From Hyphomonas pacifica (GTDB lineage: Bacteria > Pseudomonadota > Alphaproteobacteria > Caulobacterales > Hyphomonadaceae): a stretch of 64,000 nucleotides of DNA. Of this stretch, positions 35,342-44,966 are shown in pieces (the stretch's first letter is position 1; each line of letters begins with the position of its first letter). The notes beneath the pieces were generated by a model. It had not been told where the DNA came from. It searched no databases and saw only the letters and a list, made by a program, of their open reading frames with translations. The position numbers were made by a program, and so were the translations under genes. The stretch lies in assembly GCF_000682675.1 (NCBI RefSeq), contig NZ_AWFA01000003.1, positions 1-64,000 of the forward strand, read 5' to 3'.

Positions 35342-37918
35342 ATGCGCACCGAAGCCCCCGTCGCGGTCAAGCTATCAGACTATACACCCTATCCGTTCGA
35401 AATTGAGCAGGTGGACCTGCGTTTCGATCTCGATCCGGAAGACACACGTGTTCGAGCGGATCTTAAGATCAGGCGGACCGGGGACAAGGGCGCTGCGCTG
35501 GAACTGGATGGTGAGGCGCTGGAGCTGAAATCTGTTGCGATTGACGGGAATGCGCTGGACACGTCTGCCTATGAGTTGACAGAAACCGGGTTGACGATTG
35601 CCTCTGTGCCGGATGAGTTCACGCTGACGACGGAAGTGAAGATTGCTCCGGCGAGCAATACGGCGCTATCCGGGCTCTACATGTCCGGCGGCCGTTTCTG
35701 TACGCAGTGCGAGTCTGTCGGCTTCCGTCGCATCACCTTCTACCCGGACCGCCCGGATGTGATGAGCAGCTTCAAGGTCCGCATGACGGCTGACAAGGAA
35801 ACCTGCCCGGTACTGCTCTCCAATGGGACACCGGGGGATGCAGGCGATACGGGCGAGGGCCGCCATTTTGCTGTCTGGGATGATCCGCACAAGAAACCAT
35901 CCTACCTGTTTGCGCTCTGCGCGGGCGATTATGATATCTACCGCGACCAGTTCACGACAATGAGCGGAAAGGTCATCGACCTCGCGATCCATGTCGACAA
36001 GGGCGATGCTGAACGCGCCGCCTGGGCCATGGACAGCCTGAAGCGCTCCATGAAGTGGGACGAGGAAACCTATGGCCGGGAATATGATCTCGGCGTCTTC
36101 AATATTGTCGCTGTACGGGACTTCAATTTCGGTGCCATGGAGAATAAGGGGCTGAACATCTTCAACTCCGCCTATGTCCTGGCGGATGAGACCTCTGCCA
36201 CGGATGCCGACTTTGAAGCCATTGAGAGCATTGTGGCGCACGAATATTTCCATAACTGGACCGGTAACCGGATTACCTGCCGGGACTGGTTCCAGCTGTG
36301 CCTGAAGGAGGGCCTGACAGTCTTCCGTGATCAGAACTTCTCTGCAGACATGCGGTCTCGCCCGGTGCAGCGCATCAAGGATGTGATCCGTCTGCGTGCC
36401 CGCCAGTTTGCTGAAGATGCCGGCCCGCTGGCGCATTCGGTTCGCCCGGATACGTATGGCGCGATCGACAATCTCTATACGGCCACCGTCTATGAGAAGG
36501 GCGCCGAACTGATCGGTATGCTGCGCCGGATGATTGGCGAGGAGACCTATCGCAAAGGCATGGACCTCTATTTTGAGCGGCATGATGGTCAGGCTGTGAC
36601 GATTGAAGACTTCTATGCCTGCTTTGAAGAGGTGAGTGGACAGGATTTCACCCAGTTCCGCCGCTGGTACGCCCAGGCGGGAACTCCTGAGGTGAAGGTT
36701 GAGGAAACCTGGAAGCCGGACAGCAACGAGATCGAAATCACGCTGAGCCAGAAAACGCCTGCCACGCCGGGCCAGCCGATCAAACAGCCTGTTCCCATTC
36801 CGTTGAACATGGCGCTGTTGGATGAAGAGGGCAATCTTGCGGAATGGATGACCGTTCTGGAAGATGAAGAGGTGACGCTGACCTTTGACCTGCCGGAGGG
36901 CACAAAGCGGCCGCTGGTCTCCGTGAACCGGGACTTTACCGCGCCTGTGCGTGTGGCGCGTTCGCTTAACCGCGAAGAGCGCCTGCAGCTCGTCCGTCTG
37001 GAAACAGACCCGTTCAATCAGTGGGATGGAGTGCAGACTCTGGCCAAGGAAGAAATCCTGGCGCTAGCCGAAGGTAGCCAGGCCGAGCCGGACGCTGATC
37101 TGGTGGACGCTATTGCCACTGCCATCGAGGGCGCGCTGGGCGATCCTGCCTATGCCGCGTTACTGACGCGCCTGCCGGATGTCGGCGAGATGTTTCTGGA
37201 ACGCCAGCCAGCCGATCCGGTGGCACTGAACACTGCGCGCAAGAAGCTGCAAAAGGCTGTGGCTGACAAGCTTGAAGATCTGATTATCCGTGTGCTGGGG
37301 CAGCCATCTCCGCAGCCCTTTGATCCGGGGGCCGAGCAGGCCGGAACACGCGCGCTGCGCACCGCCTTCATCACCCTGCTGGCAGGTTCTGGCCGCGAAG
37401 ATGCCGATACGCATCTTCTGAAGCTGTACGAAGCCGCGCCGAACATGACAGAGAAGCTGGCAGCCTTGCGCGGTTTGGCTGGCCTGGAAGGGCAGGCACG
37501 CGACAAGGCGCTGACCGATTTTGAAGAAGCCTGGAAAACCAATCCCCTTGTGATGGACAAATGGTTCAGCGTGCAAGCGGTTACGGGCGATGCGGGAACC
37601 GTTGCCAAATTGGCGTCTCACCCGGATTTCGACCTGCGCAACCCGAACCGGGTTCGCTCTGTCGTTGCCGCGTTCGCGATGCAGAATTTGTCGGCTTTCC
37701 ATGCCCCGGACGGGGCCGGCTATAAAGTGGTTGAAGAGATTGTGCTGAAGGCGGACAAGGCCAACCCGTCGCTGGGCGCGCGCCTGCTGACGGCTTTCGA
37801 ACAATGGCGGGTTCTGGAACCACAGGCGCGGAGCGAGGCCGAGGCCTGCCTGCGCCGCCTGCAAGGTTCTGATTTATCTAAAAATTCTGCCGACATCGTG
37901 GCCCGTGCCCTGGGGTGA
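35342..37918 (+). CDS. pepN: Aminopeptidase N (family M1)
   Basis: An 858-residue zinc aminopeptidase that trims N-terminal residues from peptides in the cytosol. It has the exopeptidase motif GAMENKG (from residue 264) and zinc site HEYFHNWTGNR (H300, E301, H304), with the second glutamate following in LKEGLTVFRDQ. A C-terminal helical domain completes the E. coli PepN-like form (870 residues). A purine-rich AGAAGGGAAA stretch lies about 20 bases upstream of the ATG. It stands alone between a divergent VanZ-like gene and the kinase gene 100 bases downstream. Confidence 0.97.
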   Translation: MRTEAPVAVKLSDYTPYPFEIEQVDLRFDLDPEDTRVRADLKIRRTGDKGAALELDGEALELKSVAIDGNALDTSAYELTETGLTIASVPDEFTLTTEVKIAPASNTALSGLYMSGGRFCTQCESVGFRRITFYPDRPDVMSSFKVRMTADKETCPVLLSNGTPGDAGDTGEGRHFAVWDDPHKKPSYLFALCAGDYDIYRDQFTTMSGKVIDLAIHVDKGDAERAAWAMDSLKRSMKWDEETYGREYDLGVFNIVAVRDFNFGAMENKGLNIFNSAYVLADETSATDADFEAIESIVAHEYFHNWTGNRITCRDWFQLCLKEGLTVFRDQNFSADMRSRPVQRIKDVIRLRARQFAEDAGPLAHSVRPDTYGAIDNLYTATVYEKGAELIGMLRRMIGEETYRKGMDLYFERHDGQAVTIEDFYACFEEVSGQDFTQFRRWYAQAGTPEVKVEETWKPDSNEIEITLSQKTPATPGQPIKQPVPIPLNMALLDEEGNLAEWMTVLEDEEVTLTFDLPEGTKRPLVSVNRDFTAPVRVARSLNREERLQLVRLETDPFNQWDGVQTLAKEEILALAEGSQAEPDADLVDAIATAIEGALGDPAYAALLTRLPDVGEMFLERQPADPVALNTARKKLQKAVADKLEDLIIRVLGQPSPQPFDPGAEQAGTRALRTAFITLLAGSGREDADTHLLKLYEAAPNMTEKLAALRGLAGLEGQARDKALTDFEEAWKTNPLVMDKWFSVQAVTGDAGTVAKLASHPDFDLRNPNRVRSVVAAFAMQNLSAFHAPDGAGYKVVEEIVLKADKANPSLGARLLTAFEQWRVLEPQARSEAEACLRRLQGSDLSKNSADIVARALG

Positions 37919-38018
37919 TTTTCATAAGGTTAACGAAATCGTCAGATTCCTTAACTTTTGCGCAAGGATTACGTCAGACAACGGAAGCTGAGCCCTTGTT
38001 TTTGTACGAAATGGGCAA

Positions 38019-40409
38019 GTGAGAAGTGCCTTGTCGCAGACAGACGCCACAGCCCAGAGTGAACCGGGTTCGGAGCCGTCTTCCGAGCGTGATTCTGCGC
38101 GTCTGAAATGGACCATTGCCGCCATCATCCTGCTGATGGCGGGGGCACTTGGCCTGAAAGCCTGGGATGAGCGCCAGACAGCTGATCAGGCGTCTCTCAG
38201 CCACCTGCAGGCCGAAGCCCGCGCAATTGCCGCCAGCCTGACCGGACATGCCGATACGGCGGAAATGGCGATCCGCCTGATTGCGGATACGGGCGCGTCA
38301 CGCTCTGCCGTAGCTCGCGCGACGCCGGGGGTGGATGCGGTTGTCACTCTGACGGATGCGGACGCTGCGCCGGATGGCAGCCGCCTCAAAGAGGCCGCCC
38401 GGACGGGCGAGGCCCTGCTGAAAGAAGGTCGCCGCATTGGCCTGAGCGAGCAGGGGGATATTGTTGTCATCAGCGAGACCGGCAAGGGCCTTTCTGTTCT
38501 TGCGCTGGCGCCTGCAGGAACATGGCTGCCGCCCGTTTCTTCCGCCAGGCGCCTGACCCTGATCGACGGGGCGCAGCGGGCTGGCAATGGCGAGGAAGCG
38601 ATGGCACCTGGTGTTGAGACCGGGTTTACGTCAGTTGGCCGCCTTGATCGTCTTGCGACAGGGTGCGCGCCCGTGGACGGCGCGGGGCTGGTGTTGTGTG
38701 CCAGTCAGCAGGCCCCTCTCTTTACCCTAGATGATTTGATCCGTATTCTAATCTTTGGGCTTCTGCTGGCTGCGCCGGTTCTCGCCATTACCGGCCTGAT
38801 GGCGCGCCTCACCCATCGGGAAGAGGAAGTGATCATGGATGAGGTTCGCGATGATGAAGTGAACCGCATCATGAATATTGTCATGCATGGCGCGCGAGCA
38901 GGCTATTGGGAATGGTCGCATGAAAGCAATGCGGTCTACCTCAGCGATGGCGCGTCGGAACTGATGGGGATGCGTGGCCATGGCGAGCTTAGCATTGAAG
39001 ACCTGCTGCATCAGGTGCATCCCGAGCATCGTGACCGTATCCGTGAAGCCTTCCGGAAGGGACAGGAGATCGGCTGGGTGCAGGCGCATTTCATGACCAG
39101 CTTCCAACCTGCGCGCTGGATGGAGCTGCGCGGCAGCGTCACAGAGATCAGCGATGATCATACGCGTGTCTTTGGCGGGATTATTCTGGACATTACGGAA
39201 AGACGGCAGTCGGAAGATCGCGTGAAAGCGGCCGAGCGTCGTCTGCGCGGCGCCATTGAAGGCTTCAACGGGCCATTCGCCTTGTGGGACCATCGTCGCA
39301 GGCTGCTCTACTGGAACCGGGCCTTCGCGCTGGATTTCGGCCTGGAAGGTACGCTGCGGGCAGGAATGGGACACGAGACGGTGATGATTGCGAGGGCAGG
39401 CGCTCTGAGATCCGAGCAGCCGTCTGACACAGATCCGCAGACGACACTTGTTGCGTTGAATGATGGGCGCTGGCTGAAGATGGTTGAACGCCCGACAGCC
39501 GATGCAGGCTTGATCTCGGTCGGTGTCGATGTGACGGAAAATGTCCGTAATGAAGAAGAGTTGAAGCGCCAGACGGCGCAGATGCGCAAGACCGCTCTGG
39601 AGCTTGAGCGCTCTGAAGGGCGCGCGAGTGAATTGTCGCGCAAATATTCCGAAGAGAAGGCCAAGGCTGAGCATGCTGCGCATACCAAGTCTGCCTTCCT
39701 TGCGAATATGAGCCATGAGCTGCGCACGCCCCTGAACGCCATCAATGGCTTCTCGGAGATCATCTCGAATGAGCTGTATGGTCCGCTTGGGGACGAGCGT
39801 TACAAGGGCTATGCCCAGGACATTCTGACATCGGGGCAGCATTTGCTCGACATGATCAATGACATCCTCGACATGGCGAAGATCGAGGCGGGCAAGATGA
39901 CGATTGATCCGCAGACGATCGATCCGGTCGATCCCGTGGATGCAGCTGTGCGGATGATCCGCCGTAAGGCAGAAGACAAGGAAATAGAACTGGTTCTGGA
40001 TACCCAGCCGCACCTGCCGGAGATCGACGCAGACCACCGCGCGATCCGCCAGATGGTGCTGAATCTTGTCTCAAATGCCATCAAGTTTACCGATGCGGGC
40101 GGCAAGATCACCGTCTGTGTCGAACAGCGCGGTCCGGACATCTATGTCGGCGTCACCGATACGGGGATCGGGATTCCGGCGGAAGACCTGCCGCGCCTTG
40201 CCACGCCGTTTGAACAGGTGACCGGCAGCAAGGACCGCAATTATGAGGGCACCGGGCTGGGCCTGGCGCTGACCAAATCTTTTGCGGAAATGCATGGTGG
40301 ACGGATGATCCTGTCCTCCATTGAAGGCGAGGGCACGACTGTCGCCTTCACGCTGCCGATAAGCGGCCTGCCAGATGATGTGGAAGAAGACGCCCGCGAC
40401 GTTGCCTAA
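38019..40409 (+). CDS. PleC/DivJ-like sensor histidine kinase
   Basis: A 796-residue hybrid-free membrane kinase. It has a first span (about 31-47), a periplasmic domain (about 50-238), a second span (239-262), two PAS-like domains (about 285-400 and 405-510), a linker coiled coil, HisKA with SHELRTPLNAINGFSEII (H566) and HATPase_c. The segment after the H box (NELYGPLGDERYKGYAQDI) is the form seen in PleC/DivJ cell-cycle kinases, which act on the DivK/PleD receivers. That target is inference. GTG 38019 is used as start; a TTG at 38031 is also possible. Its stop overlaps the convergent phosphatase gene in CTAA. Confidence 0.88.
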   Translation: MRSALSQTDATAQSEPGSEPSSERDSARLKWTIAAIILLMAGALGLKAWDERQTADQASLSHLQAEARAIAASLTGHADTAEMAIRLIADTGASRSAVARATPGVDAVVTLTDADAAPDGSRLKEAARTGEALLKEGRRIGLSEQGDIVVISETGKGLSVLALAPAGTWLPPVSSARRLTLIDGAQRAGNGEEAMAPGVETGFTSVGRLDRLATGCAPVDGAGLVLCASQQAPLFTLDDLIRILIFGLLLAAPVLAITGLMARLTHREEEVIMDEVRDDEVNRIMNIVMHGARAGYWEWSHESNAVYLSDGASELMGMRGHGELSIEDLLHQVHPEHRDRIREAFRKGQEIGWVQAHFMTSFQPARWMELRGSVTEISDDHTRVFGGIILDITERRQSEDRVKAAERRLRGAIEGFNGPFALWDHRRRLLYWNRAFALDFGLEGTLRAGMGHETVMIARAGALRSEQPSDTDPQTTLVALNDGRWLKMVERPTADAGLISVGVDVTENVRNEEELKRQTAQMRKTALELERSEGRASELSRKYSEEKAKAEHAAHTKSAFLANMSHELRTPLNAINGFSEIISNELYGPLGDERYKGYAQDILTSGQHLLDMINDILDMAKIEAGKMTIDPQTIDPVDPVDAAVRMIRRKAEDKEIELVLDTQPHLPEIDADHRAIRQMVLNLVSNAIKFTDAGGKITVCVEQRGPDIYVGVTDTGIGIPAEDLPRLATPFEQVTGSKDRNYEGTGLGLALTKSFAEMHGGRMILSSIEGEGTTVAFTLPISGLPDDVEEDARDVA

Positions 40410-41008
40410 GGGCGAACATTCCAGGCCGTGATGCGGGCTTCGCCTGCGGTGATCTCCACCTCTCCCCACGCACCGGTTTTCAGTTTGCGATCAAGACTCT
40501 CTGGCTTGTTGGTGATGACATCCGGCAGGAAACGGGCGATGCCGTTTGATGTCACAACAAGAATGTTGGCGTCTTCATCCAGCGTCGCGGCGCGGTGCAG
40601 GAAAGCCGTCCAGGCAGCCTTCAGCGCTTCCGGGTCCACAAGCCAGCCTTGCGGGGGAATTGCATCTTCGTCCCACGCGGTCAGGGCTGCTTCGCCAAGG
40701 CGCGCGAGGACCTTGTCTTCCGGCTGGTTTTCGTCTGGCCCGTAATCGATCTCTGTCAGGAAAGGCAGGATCAGCAGGGTAGGTGATCCGGTCCGCATAC
40801 CGATCATCGCGCGGGTTGTCGCGCGCGTACGTTGCAGGGGAGAGCAGAAGGCCGCCTGAAAAGAAATGTCCGAGAAGTGCTTTGCCAGCGCGTCTGCCTG
40901 GGCTTGCCCGGAAGAGGACAGGGGCAGGTCTGTCCGCCCACCGACGCGCGTGACGGTATCCCCCTTGTCAAATGTGTTGCCGTGGCGGACGACATAGATG
41001 CGGGTCAT
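40406..41008 (-). CDS. Histidine phosphatase family protein
   Basis: A 200-residue member of the phosphoglycerate-mutase-like phosphatases. The catalytic RHG motif (VVRHGNT, His 9) and the downstream FCSPLQRTRATT block are intact, with a Glu in FLTEIDYG and a late VVTSNGI segment. The last block normally carries a second catalytic His (VSHG); here the residue is Ser-Asn, so activity may be changed. The gene lies 2 bases after kdsB on the same strand and is likely co-transcribed. Confidence 0.85.
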   Translation of the reverse strand: MTRIYVVRHGNTFDKGDTVTRVGGRTDLPLSSSGQAQADALAKHFSDISFQAAFCSPLQRTRATTRAMIGMRTGSPTLLILPFLTEIDYGPDENQPEDKVLARLGEAALTAWDEDAIPPQGWLVDPEALKAAWTAFLHRAATLDEDANILVVTSNGIARFLPDVITNKPESLDRKLKTGAWGEVEITAGEARITAWNVRP

Positions 41009-41010
41009 GC

Positions 41011-41820
41011 CTATGCCTCCAGCGGGTCGCCATGCTCGGCGATCAGGCGTTCGGCCAGGGCGACATCTTCCGGGGCGTCAATGCCCGGTATGGCGATGCG
41101 GTCCGGCTCCACCTCGACACACTGGATGCTCATCCCGTTCTCCAGGAAGCGCAGCTGCTCCAGGCCTTCGAGCTGTTCATAATGCCCTTCCGGCAGGCTG
41201 ACATATTTGCGCAAGGCAGGCAGGCGGTAAGCATACAAACCAATATGCCGGCAGACTGGGGAGAGAGGGCCTTTCTCCCGCAGTGCCGCTTCCTTGCGGA
41301 TGGCCGGGATCAAATTCTTTGAGAACCATAGCGCGCGACCCTTGCTGTCATGGGCCAGGGTGGTGCCGGAGAAGGGTGTCGTTTTCTTGTGTTCCCGGAA
41401 CTCGTCGAGTGCTTTCCAGGTAAGGCGTACATAGGGCGTCGCGGCATCGGCGCCGGAGTCTGCCGCCGCTTTCGCGACAGCCACGACATGGTCTGGGGGT
41501 GTGAACGGGGAATCGCCCTGCAAATTCACGATGACTTCCGGTGTCATGCCGAGCGCATCGACTGCGGCCAGCGCGCGGTCTGTGCCCGAGGGAACATCAG
41601 GATGGGTCATGACAGCCTGAATGCCCAGCTCCCGGCAATGGCTGGCGATACGCTCATCATCGGTTGCGACAACACTTGTTGCGTTTTCCAGCGCTTTGGC
41701 AGCCCGGGCGGCCATGGCGGCCACGCGGCTGACCATGGTGCGGCCGGCGATTTCAACAAGCGGCTTGCCCGGAAAGCGGGTCGAGCCATAGCGGGCGGGA
41801 ACGACAATCAGGGTCTTCAT
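41011..41820 (-). CDS. kdsB: 3-deoxy-manno-octulosonate cytidylyltransferase
   Basis: A 269-residue CMP-Kdo synthetase that activates Kdo for lipopolysaccharide core assembly. The N-terminal nucleotide-binding motif VVPARYGSTRFPGKPL and the following TDDERI and VNLQGDSPF blocks are those of KdsB. The C-terminal half contains HIGLYAYR and YEQLEGLEQLRFLENGM. Length is a little above the E. coli enzyme (248). It forms a two- or three-gene unit with the phosphatase downstream and the lipoprotein upstream. Confidence 0.95.
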   Translation of the reverse strand: MKTLIVVPARYGSTRFPGKPLVEIAGRTMVSRVAAMAARAAKALENATSVVATDDERIASHCRELGIQAVMTHPDVPSGTDRALAAVDALGMTPEVIVNLQGDSPFTPPDHVVAVAKAAADSGADAATPYVRLTWKALDEFREHKKTTPFSGTTLAHDSKGRALWFSKNLIPAIRKEAALREKGPLSPVCRHIGLYAYRLPALRKYVSLPEGHYEQLEGLEQLRFLENGMSIQCVEVEPDRIAIPGIDAPEDVALAERLIAEHGDPLEA

Positions 41821-41830
41821 GGGCGCCGTG

Positions 41831-42274
41831 TTACATGTTTTGCGAGCGGTTGCCTACGTCATCCCGCATGTCCTGCATCAGGCCAATGATAGGCGCGACC
41901 CATTCGAGCGCTTCCTCGCTGACGCCTTCCTCGCGCAGGAAGCCTGTCAGGGCCGGCACGAATTCCTCCCTGCTGCCACATTCCTGGACTGCCTGTTCCA
42001 GTTCCGGCAGGACGATGGTCTGAAAGCTGTCGGCAAAGCGCTGAAGATCATCGGCGCGCGACATCAGCTGCAGCGTTGCAAATGTGTTGAGGTCTCCCTC
42101 GGCATTGGTCAGGCGGCGCAGATCGTTGATGATGGTGCGGTTTTCAGAGGCAAACTTCCGCAGGATGCGGTCTGTCTTGTAGTCCACCCATTCCTGCGTG
42201 CACGGCTTGGGCGTGGTGGCGCAGCCTGCAAGCGGCACGACGGATATGGCCAGAATAACAAACAGGCGTTTCAT
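41831..42274 (-). CDS. Small predicted lipoprotein
   Basis: A 147-residue protein with signal peptide MKRLFVILAISVVPLAGC; lipobox LAGC places the Cys at residue 18. The mature part is helical and acidic, with no family I can name. ATG 42274 is chosen over an in-frame start at 42394 because GGAGA lies 6-7 bases before it and the lipobox then sits at the normal distance. It precedes kdsB by 10 bases and may share its transcript. Confidence 0.75.
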   Translation of the reverse strand: MKRLFVILAISVVPLAGCATTPKPCTQEWVDYKTDRILRKFASENRTIINDLRRLTNAEGDLNTFATLQLMSRADDLQRFADSFQTIVLPELEQAVQECGSREEFVPALTGFLREEGVSEEALEWVAPIIGLMQDMRDDVGNRSQNM

Positions 42275-42360
42275 GCGGTATCTCCAGGCTGAACCAGACC
42301 GCTCCACCCTAGCGGGGCGCGGTGCAGGCGCAAAGCATTCCTGTGCAATCGCATGAAAAA

Positions 42361-42389
42361 GGCCCCGGCGCATTTTCTGCGCCGGGGCC
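42361..42389 (-). terminator. Rho-independent terminator of the blaI-M56 operon
   Basis: GGCCCCGGCGCA (42361-42372) pairs with TGCGCCGGGGCC (42378-42389) around a 5-nt loop. On the minus strand the stem is followed by TTTTT (complement of 42356-42360), so it terminates transcription from the M56 peptidase gene. Confidence 0.92.
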
Positions 42390-42428
42390 GACATCCAACG
42401 GGCGTTCCGTGCAACACCCGATGGGGGA

Positions 42429-44414
42429 TCAGTCTTCCGTTTTGCTGGTAGAAGAGTGGCTGGTTGTTATTTCCCATTTGGACTTGCTTTTGCCTTCGGC
42501 CTTTTTGCGGAAGGTTTCTTTCTCTTTTTCATCCAGCTTCGGGTTGGACATCACTGCGTTCAGCGTGCTGCTGGCTTTGAGTGCCTCGGGGCCACCTTTG
42601 ACGCAGGCGATCTTCACCTTGACCGGTTTGCCGTCATGCGCCTTGCCGCCCACTTTTTCCATGATGCGGGTTTCACCGTCTGAAAGTTTGGCATCCTTGC
42701 ATTCCTCGATAAGGTCCGTCAGGGCAAGGTGTGTACCTTCGACACTGGCGCTCAGCTTATCGCTATATTCGGTGTCGATGCGCGTCTCCAGTTCAGCGGC
42801 ATGGGCCTGGATGCGGGCTTCGATTTCTTTAATCCGGGGTTCCATGCGCGCCACCCAGACCTGAGTTTTTTCTTCGGCGCGGGCAGCGACCGCTTCGGCC
42901 TGGGCGGACATGGCTTCAGCGCGCACTTCCCATTCCCGGGCCTGTTCCTCGATGCGCTTGGCCCATGCTTCCCACTCTTCATCCGTCTTCGGCATGTTTT
43001 CTTCAGTGAAGTTGAAGGCAAACTCCATCTTCTGGTTCAGCTCTTCATCAAAGCCTTCAAAGTCAAACTCCATTTCGGGCATGTCGGCGAGCAGTTCGTC
43101 CAATTGAGCAGTCTCTGCGTCAATCTTCAGCGTCAGGGTCTTGATCTCTTCATCAAGGCCCGGGGGCAGGCCGTGGCCGTCCATTGGATCCCGTAGGAGA
43201 ACGACCTGGCGGTCTTCGATCTTCTTGCCGTTGATATAGACCGTTCCGGATTCCAGCATCAGGCTTTCGGATGTGCTCTCTCCTGCCAGTTCTGCAGTTT
43301 TTTCTTCGGCGGTTGCTGTCGTGCAGGCCGTAACTACAAGCGCGGCGCTTCCAAGGATGCCAGCCAGGCCAGCGCCCATCAGGCGGCGGGAGCGGGAAGG
43401 AGTTGGATTGGTCATTCTGATCATTCTTTCTTTCAAAGCGTGGGTCAGGGGCAGGCTGGCTGCTGCAGTCAGGCGTTCAGGCAATGTGATCTGCACCGCC
43501 TTGAGCAAGGTTTGTCCGTAGGCGTGGGGTGTCGCTGCGCCCGAATTCAGCACGTCGCTGTCGCAAGCGGCTTCCTGGTCTGTGCGGAAGGCACGCCGGG
43601 CATAGTAGGCAAGTGGATTGAACCACAGGCAGGCCACAACAATCTCCGACACCTGAAGGGCCCACAGGTCGCCACGTTTGACGTGGGTCAGCTCATGCGC
43701 CAGGGCAGCGCGTTGCTGGACGGGGTTATAGTCATGCTCGAACCAGGCGGGCAGTAGAACGGTGGGGCGCAGCAGGCCGGAGACCAGCGGTCCGGAGGAA
43801 ACGAAGCTGGTCGCAATTTGCGGCATCCGCTTCAGGCCCACCTGACGGGCGACATCCTCTGCCAGGGCCTGCAGGGCAGGAGAAGCTGGTTGTTCTTCGC
43901 GGCGCAGCGTCTGCATGAAGCTGTGATGAGCAAGCCAGCTGCGGGTCATCATATAGATAGCCCCACCAGCCCATAGAGCTAGGACAAAGGTCCAGAAGGC
44001 ACCATCCGACAGGAAGCCCATCAAATCGGCAAGGCCGGTTGATCCGCTGTCTGTTGAATGGACCACCACGCTTGTTGACATGGTCTCTGGGACTGGTGGG
44101 GCCGGGACCACCTGGAAGGTAATGCCATTGGGCTCAGGTGAATGAACAATGGCGGGGGCGTCACCAGGTGTTCCCGTCATTGCCGGGCTGGACGCAGGAG
44201 AGATCCCCTGAAGACCCGGCAAAGACACTGGGGATGAGATGGGGGGCAGGATCAGCCGGATGACGGGAATGGCCCACAAGGCGTAGGCAACACTCGCTCC
44301 GAACTGACGCGCGATGAACTGCCGGCTGGCAAGAACCAGCGCGAAGAGCACAGATACGGCGATGACTGTCTGGATGGCATAGGCCGTGTCGAAGGTGTTC
44401 AGTGTGGTGATCAT
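42429..44414 (-). CDS. M56 (BlaR1/MecR1-type) membrane metallopeptidase with coiled-coil tail
   Basis: A 661-residue protein. Membrane spans lie at about 13-31, 40-57, 136-156 and 346-364. The zinc motif HELTH is at 240-244 in ALAHELTHVKRGDL, with a likely third ligand Glu 281 (DQEAACD). The C-terminal periplasmic part has no penicillin-binding sensor. Instead a short strand region (390-410) is followed by a Glu/Ala-rich coiled coil (about 425-555) and a basic Lys/Ser-rich end. In BlaR systems the peptidase triggers cleavage of the BlaI repressor; the signal here is unknown. The gene overlaps the BlaI-type gene by ATGA. Confidence 0.9.
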   Translation of the reverse strand: MITTLNTFDTAYAIQTVIAVSVLFALVLASRQFIARQFGASVAYALWAIPVIRLILPPISSPVSLPGLQGISPASSPAMTGTPGDAPAIVHSPEPNGITFQVVPAPPVPETMSTSVVVHSTDSGSTGLADLMGFLSDGAFWTFVLALWAGGAIYMMTRSWLAHHSFMQTLRREEQPASPALQALAEDVARQVGLKRMPQIATSFVSSGPLVSGLLRPTVLLPAWFEHDYNPVQQRAALAHELTHVKRGDLWALQVSEIVVACLWFNPLAYYARRAFRTDQEAACDSDVLNSGAATPHAYGQTLLKAVQITLPERLTAAASLPLTHALKERMIRMTNPTPSRSRRLMGAGLAGILGSAALVVTACTTATAEEKTAELAGESTSESLMLESGTVYINGKKIEDRQVVLLRDPMDGHGLPPGLDEEIKTLTLKIDAETAQLDELLADMPEMEFDFEGFDEELNQKMEFAFNFTEENMPKTDEEWEAWAKRIEEQAREWEVRAEAMSAQAEAVAARAEEKTQVWVARMEPRIKEIEARIQAHAAELETRIDTEYSDKLSASVEGTHLALTDLIEECKDAKLSDGETRIMEKVGGKAHDGKPVKVKIACVKGGPEALKASSTLNAVMSNPKLDEKEKETFRKKAEGKSKSKWEITTSHSSTSKTED

Positions 44415-44773
44415 TTCTTCAACTCCCCCAGAAGCTTTTCAAGTTCGGCAATGTCATCGGCGGTCAGGCCATTTGTATCTGCAAGATGCGCGACAAGCGG
44501 CGCAGCCCGGCCGGAGAAGACCCGGTCAACAAACTGGCGTGCGGCGCTGGCCTTGTAAGATCCCTCTTCAATGAGTGGGTAATAAAGGTAGCGTCGGCCA
44601 TCCTCTTTGGTGCGCAAGGCGCCTTTCTCAACAAGACGGGCCAGCAGGGTTTTCACCGTCCGACTGGTCCAGTCCTTCTCGTCTCCGAGAGCGTCGTGGA
44701 CATCCGTGGCCGCCAGACCAGGCTTCTCCCACAGCACACTCATCACATCGAGTTCAGCAGCAGATATTTTCAT
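44411..44773 (-). CDS. BlaI/MecI/CopY family repressor
   Basis: A 120-residue winged-helix repressor. The core ELDVMSVLWEKPGLAATDVHDALGDEKDWTSRTVKTLLARLVEKGAL matches BlaI/MecI, and the C-terminal helices form the dimer and cleavage region. It is first in a two-gene operon with the M56 peptidase, and two operator-like palindromes lie 19-60 bases upstream. Autoregulation with release by the peptidase is expected from the family. Confidence 0.94.
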   Translation of the reverse strand: MKISAAELDVMSVLWEKPGLAATDVHDALGDEKDWTSRTVKTLLARLVEKGALRTKEDGRRYLYYPLIEEGSYKASAARQFVDRVFSGRAAPLVAHLADTNGLTADDIAELEKLLGELKK

Positions 44774-44792
44774 CGTGTAGATCCCCTCTCTG

Positions 44793-44808
44793 GACTACAG
44801 GTGTAGTC
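44793..44808. promoter_or_regulatory. BlaI-type operator 1
   Basis: GACTACAGGTGTAGTC has the BlaI/MecI core TACAnnTGTA form (CTACAGGTGTAG) with perfect 7-bp arms around GG. It lies 19 bases before the repressor start. Confidence 0.85.
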
Positions 44809-44817
44809 GATACACAT

Positions 44818-44833
44818 GACTACAGGTGTGGTC
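44818..44833. promoter_or_regulatory. BlaI-type operator 2
   Basis: GACTACAGGTGTGGTC repeats operator 1 with one change in the right arm. The two centres are 25 bp apart. The pair may also influence the plus-strand lipoprotein gene at 44967. Confidence 0.82.
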
Positions 44834-44966
44834 AATGGGATTCTTGTGACAAGACCGTAAGGTTCTACACAATGCATATTGCTTGCCGAGATGGCTTCAA
44901 AAGGGGGGCGCCGTCGAGTACGGTCATATGAATCGTCGTTTCCAGGGCGATCATGGGAGGTTCGTC

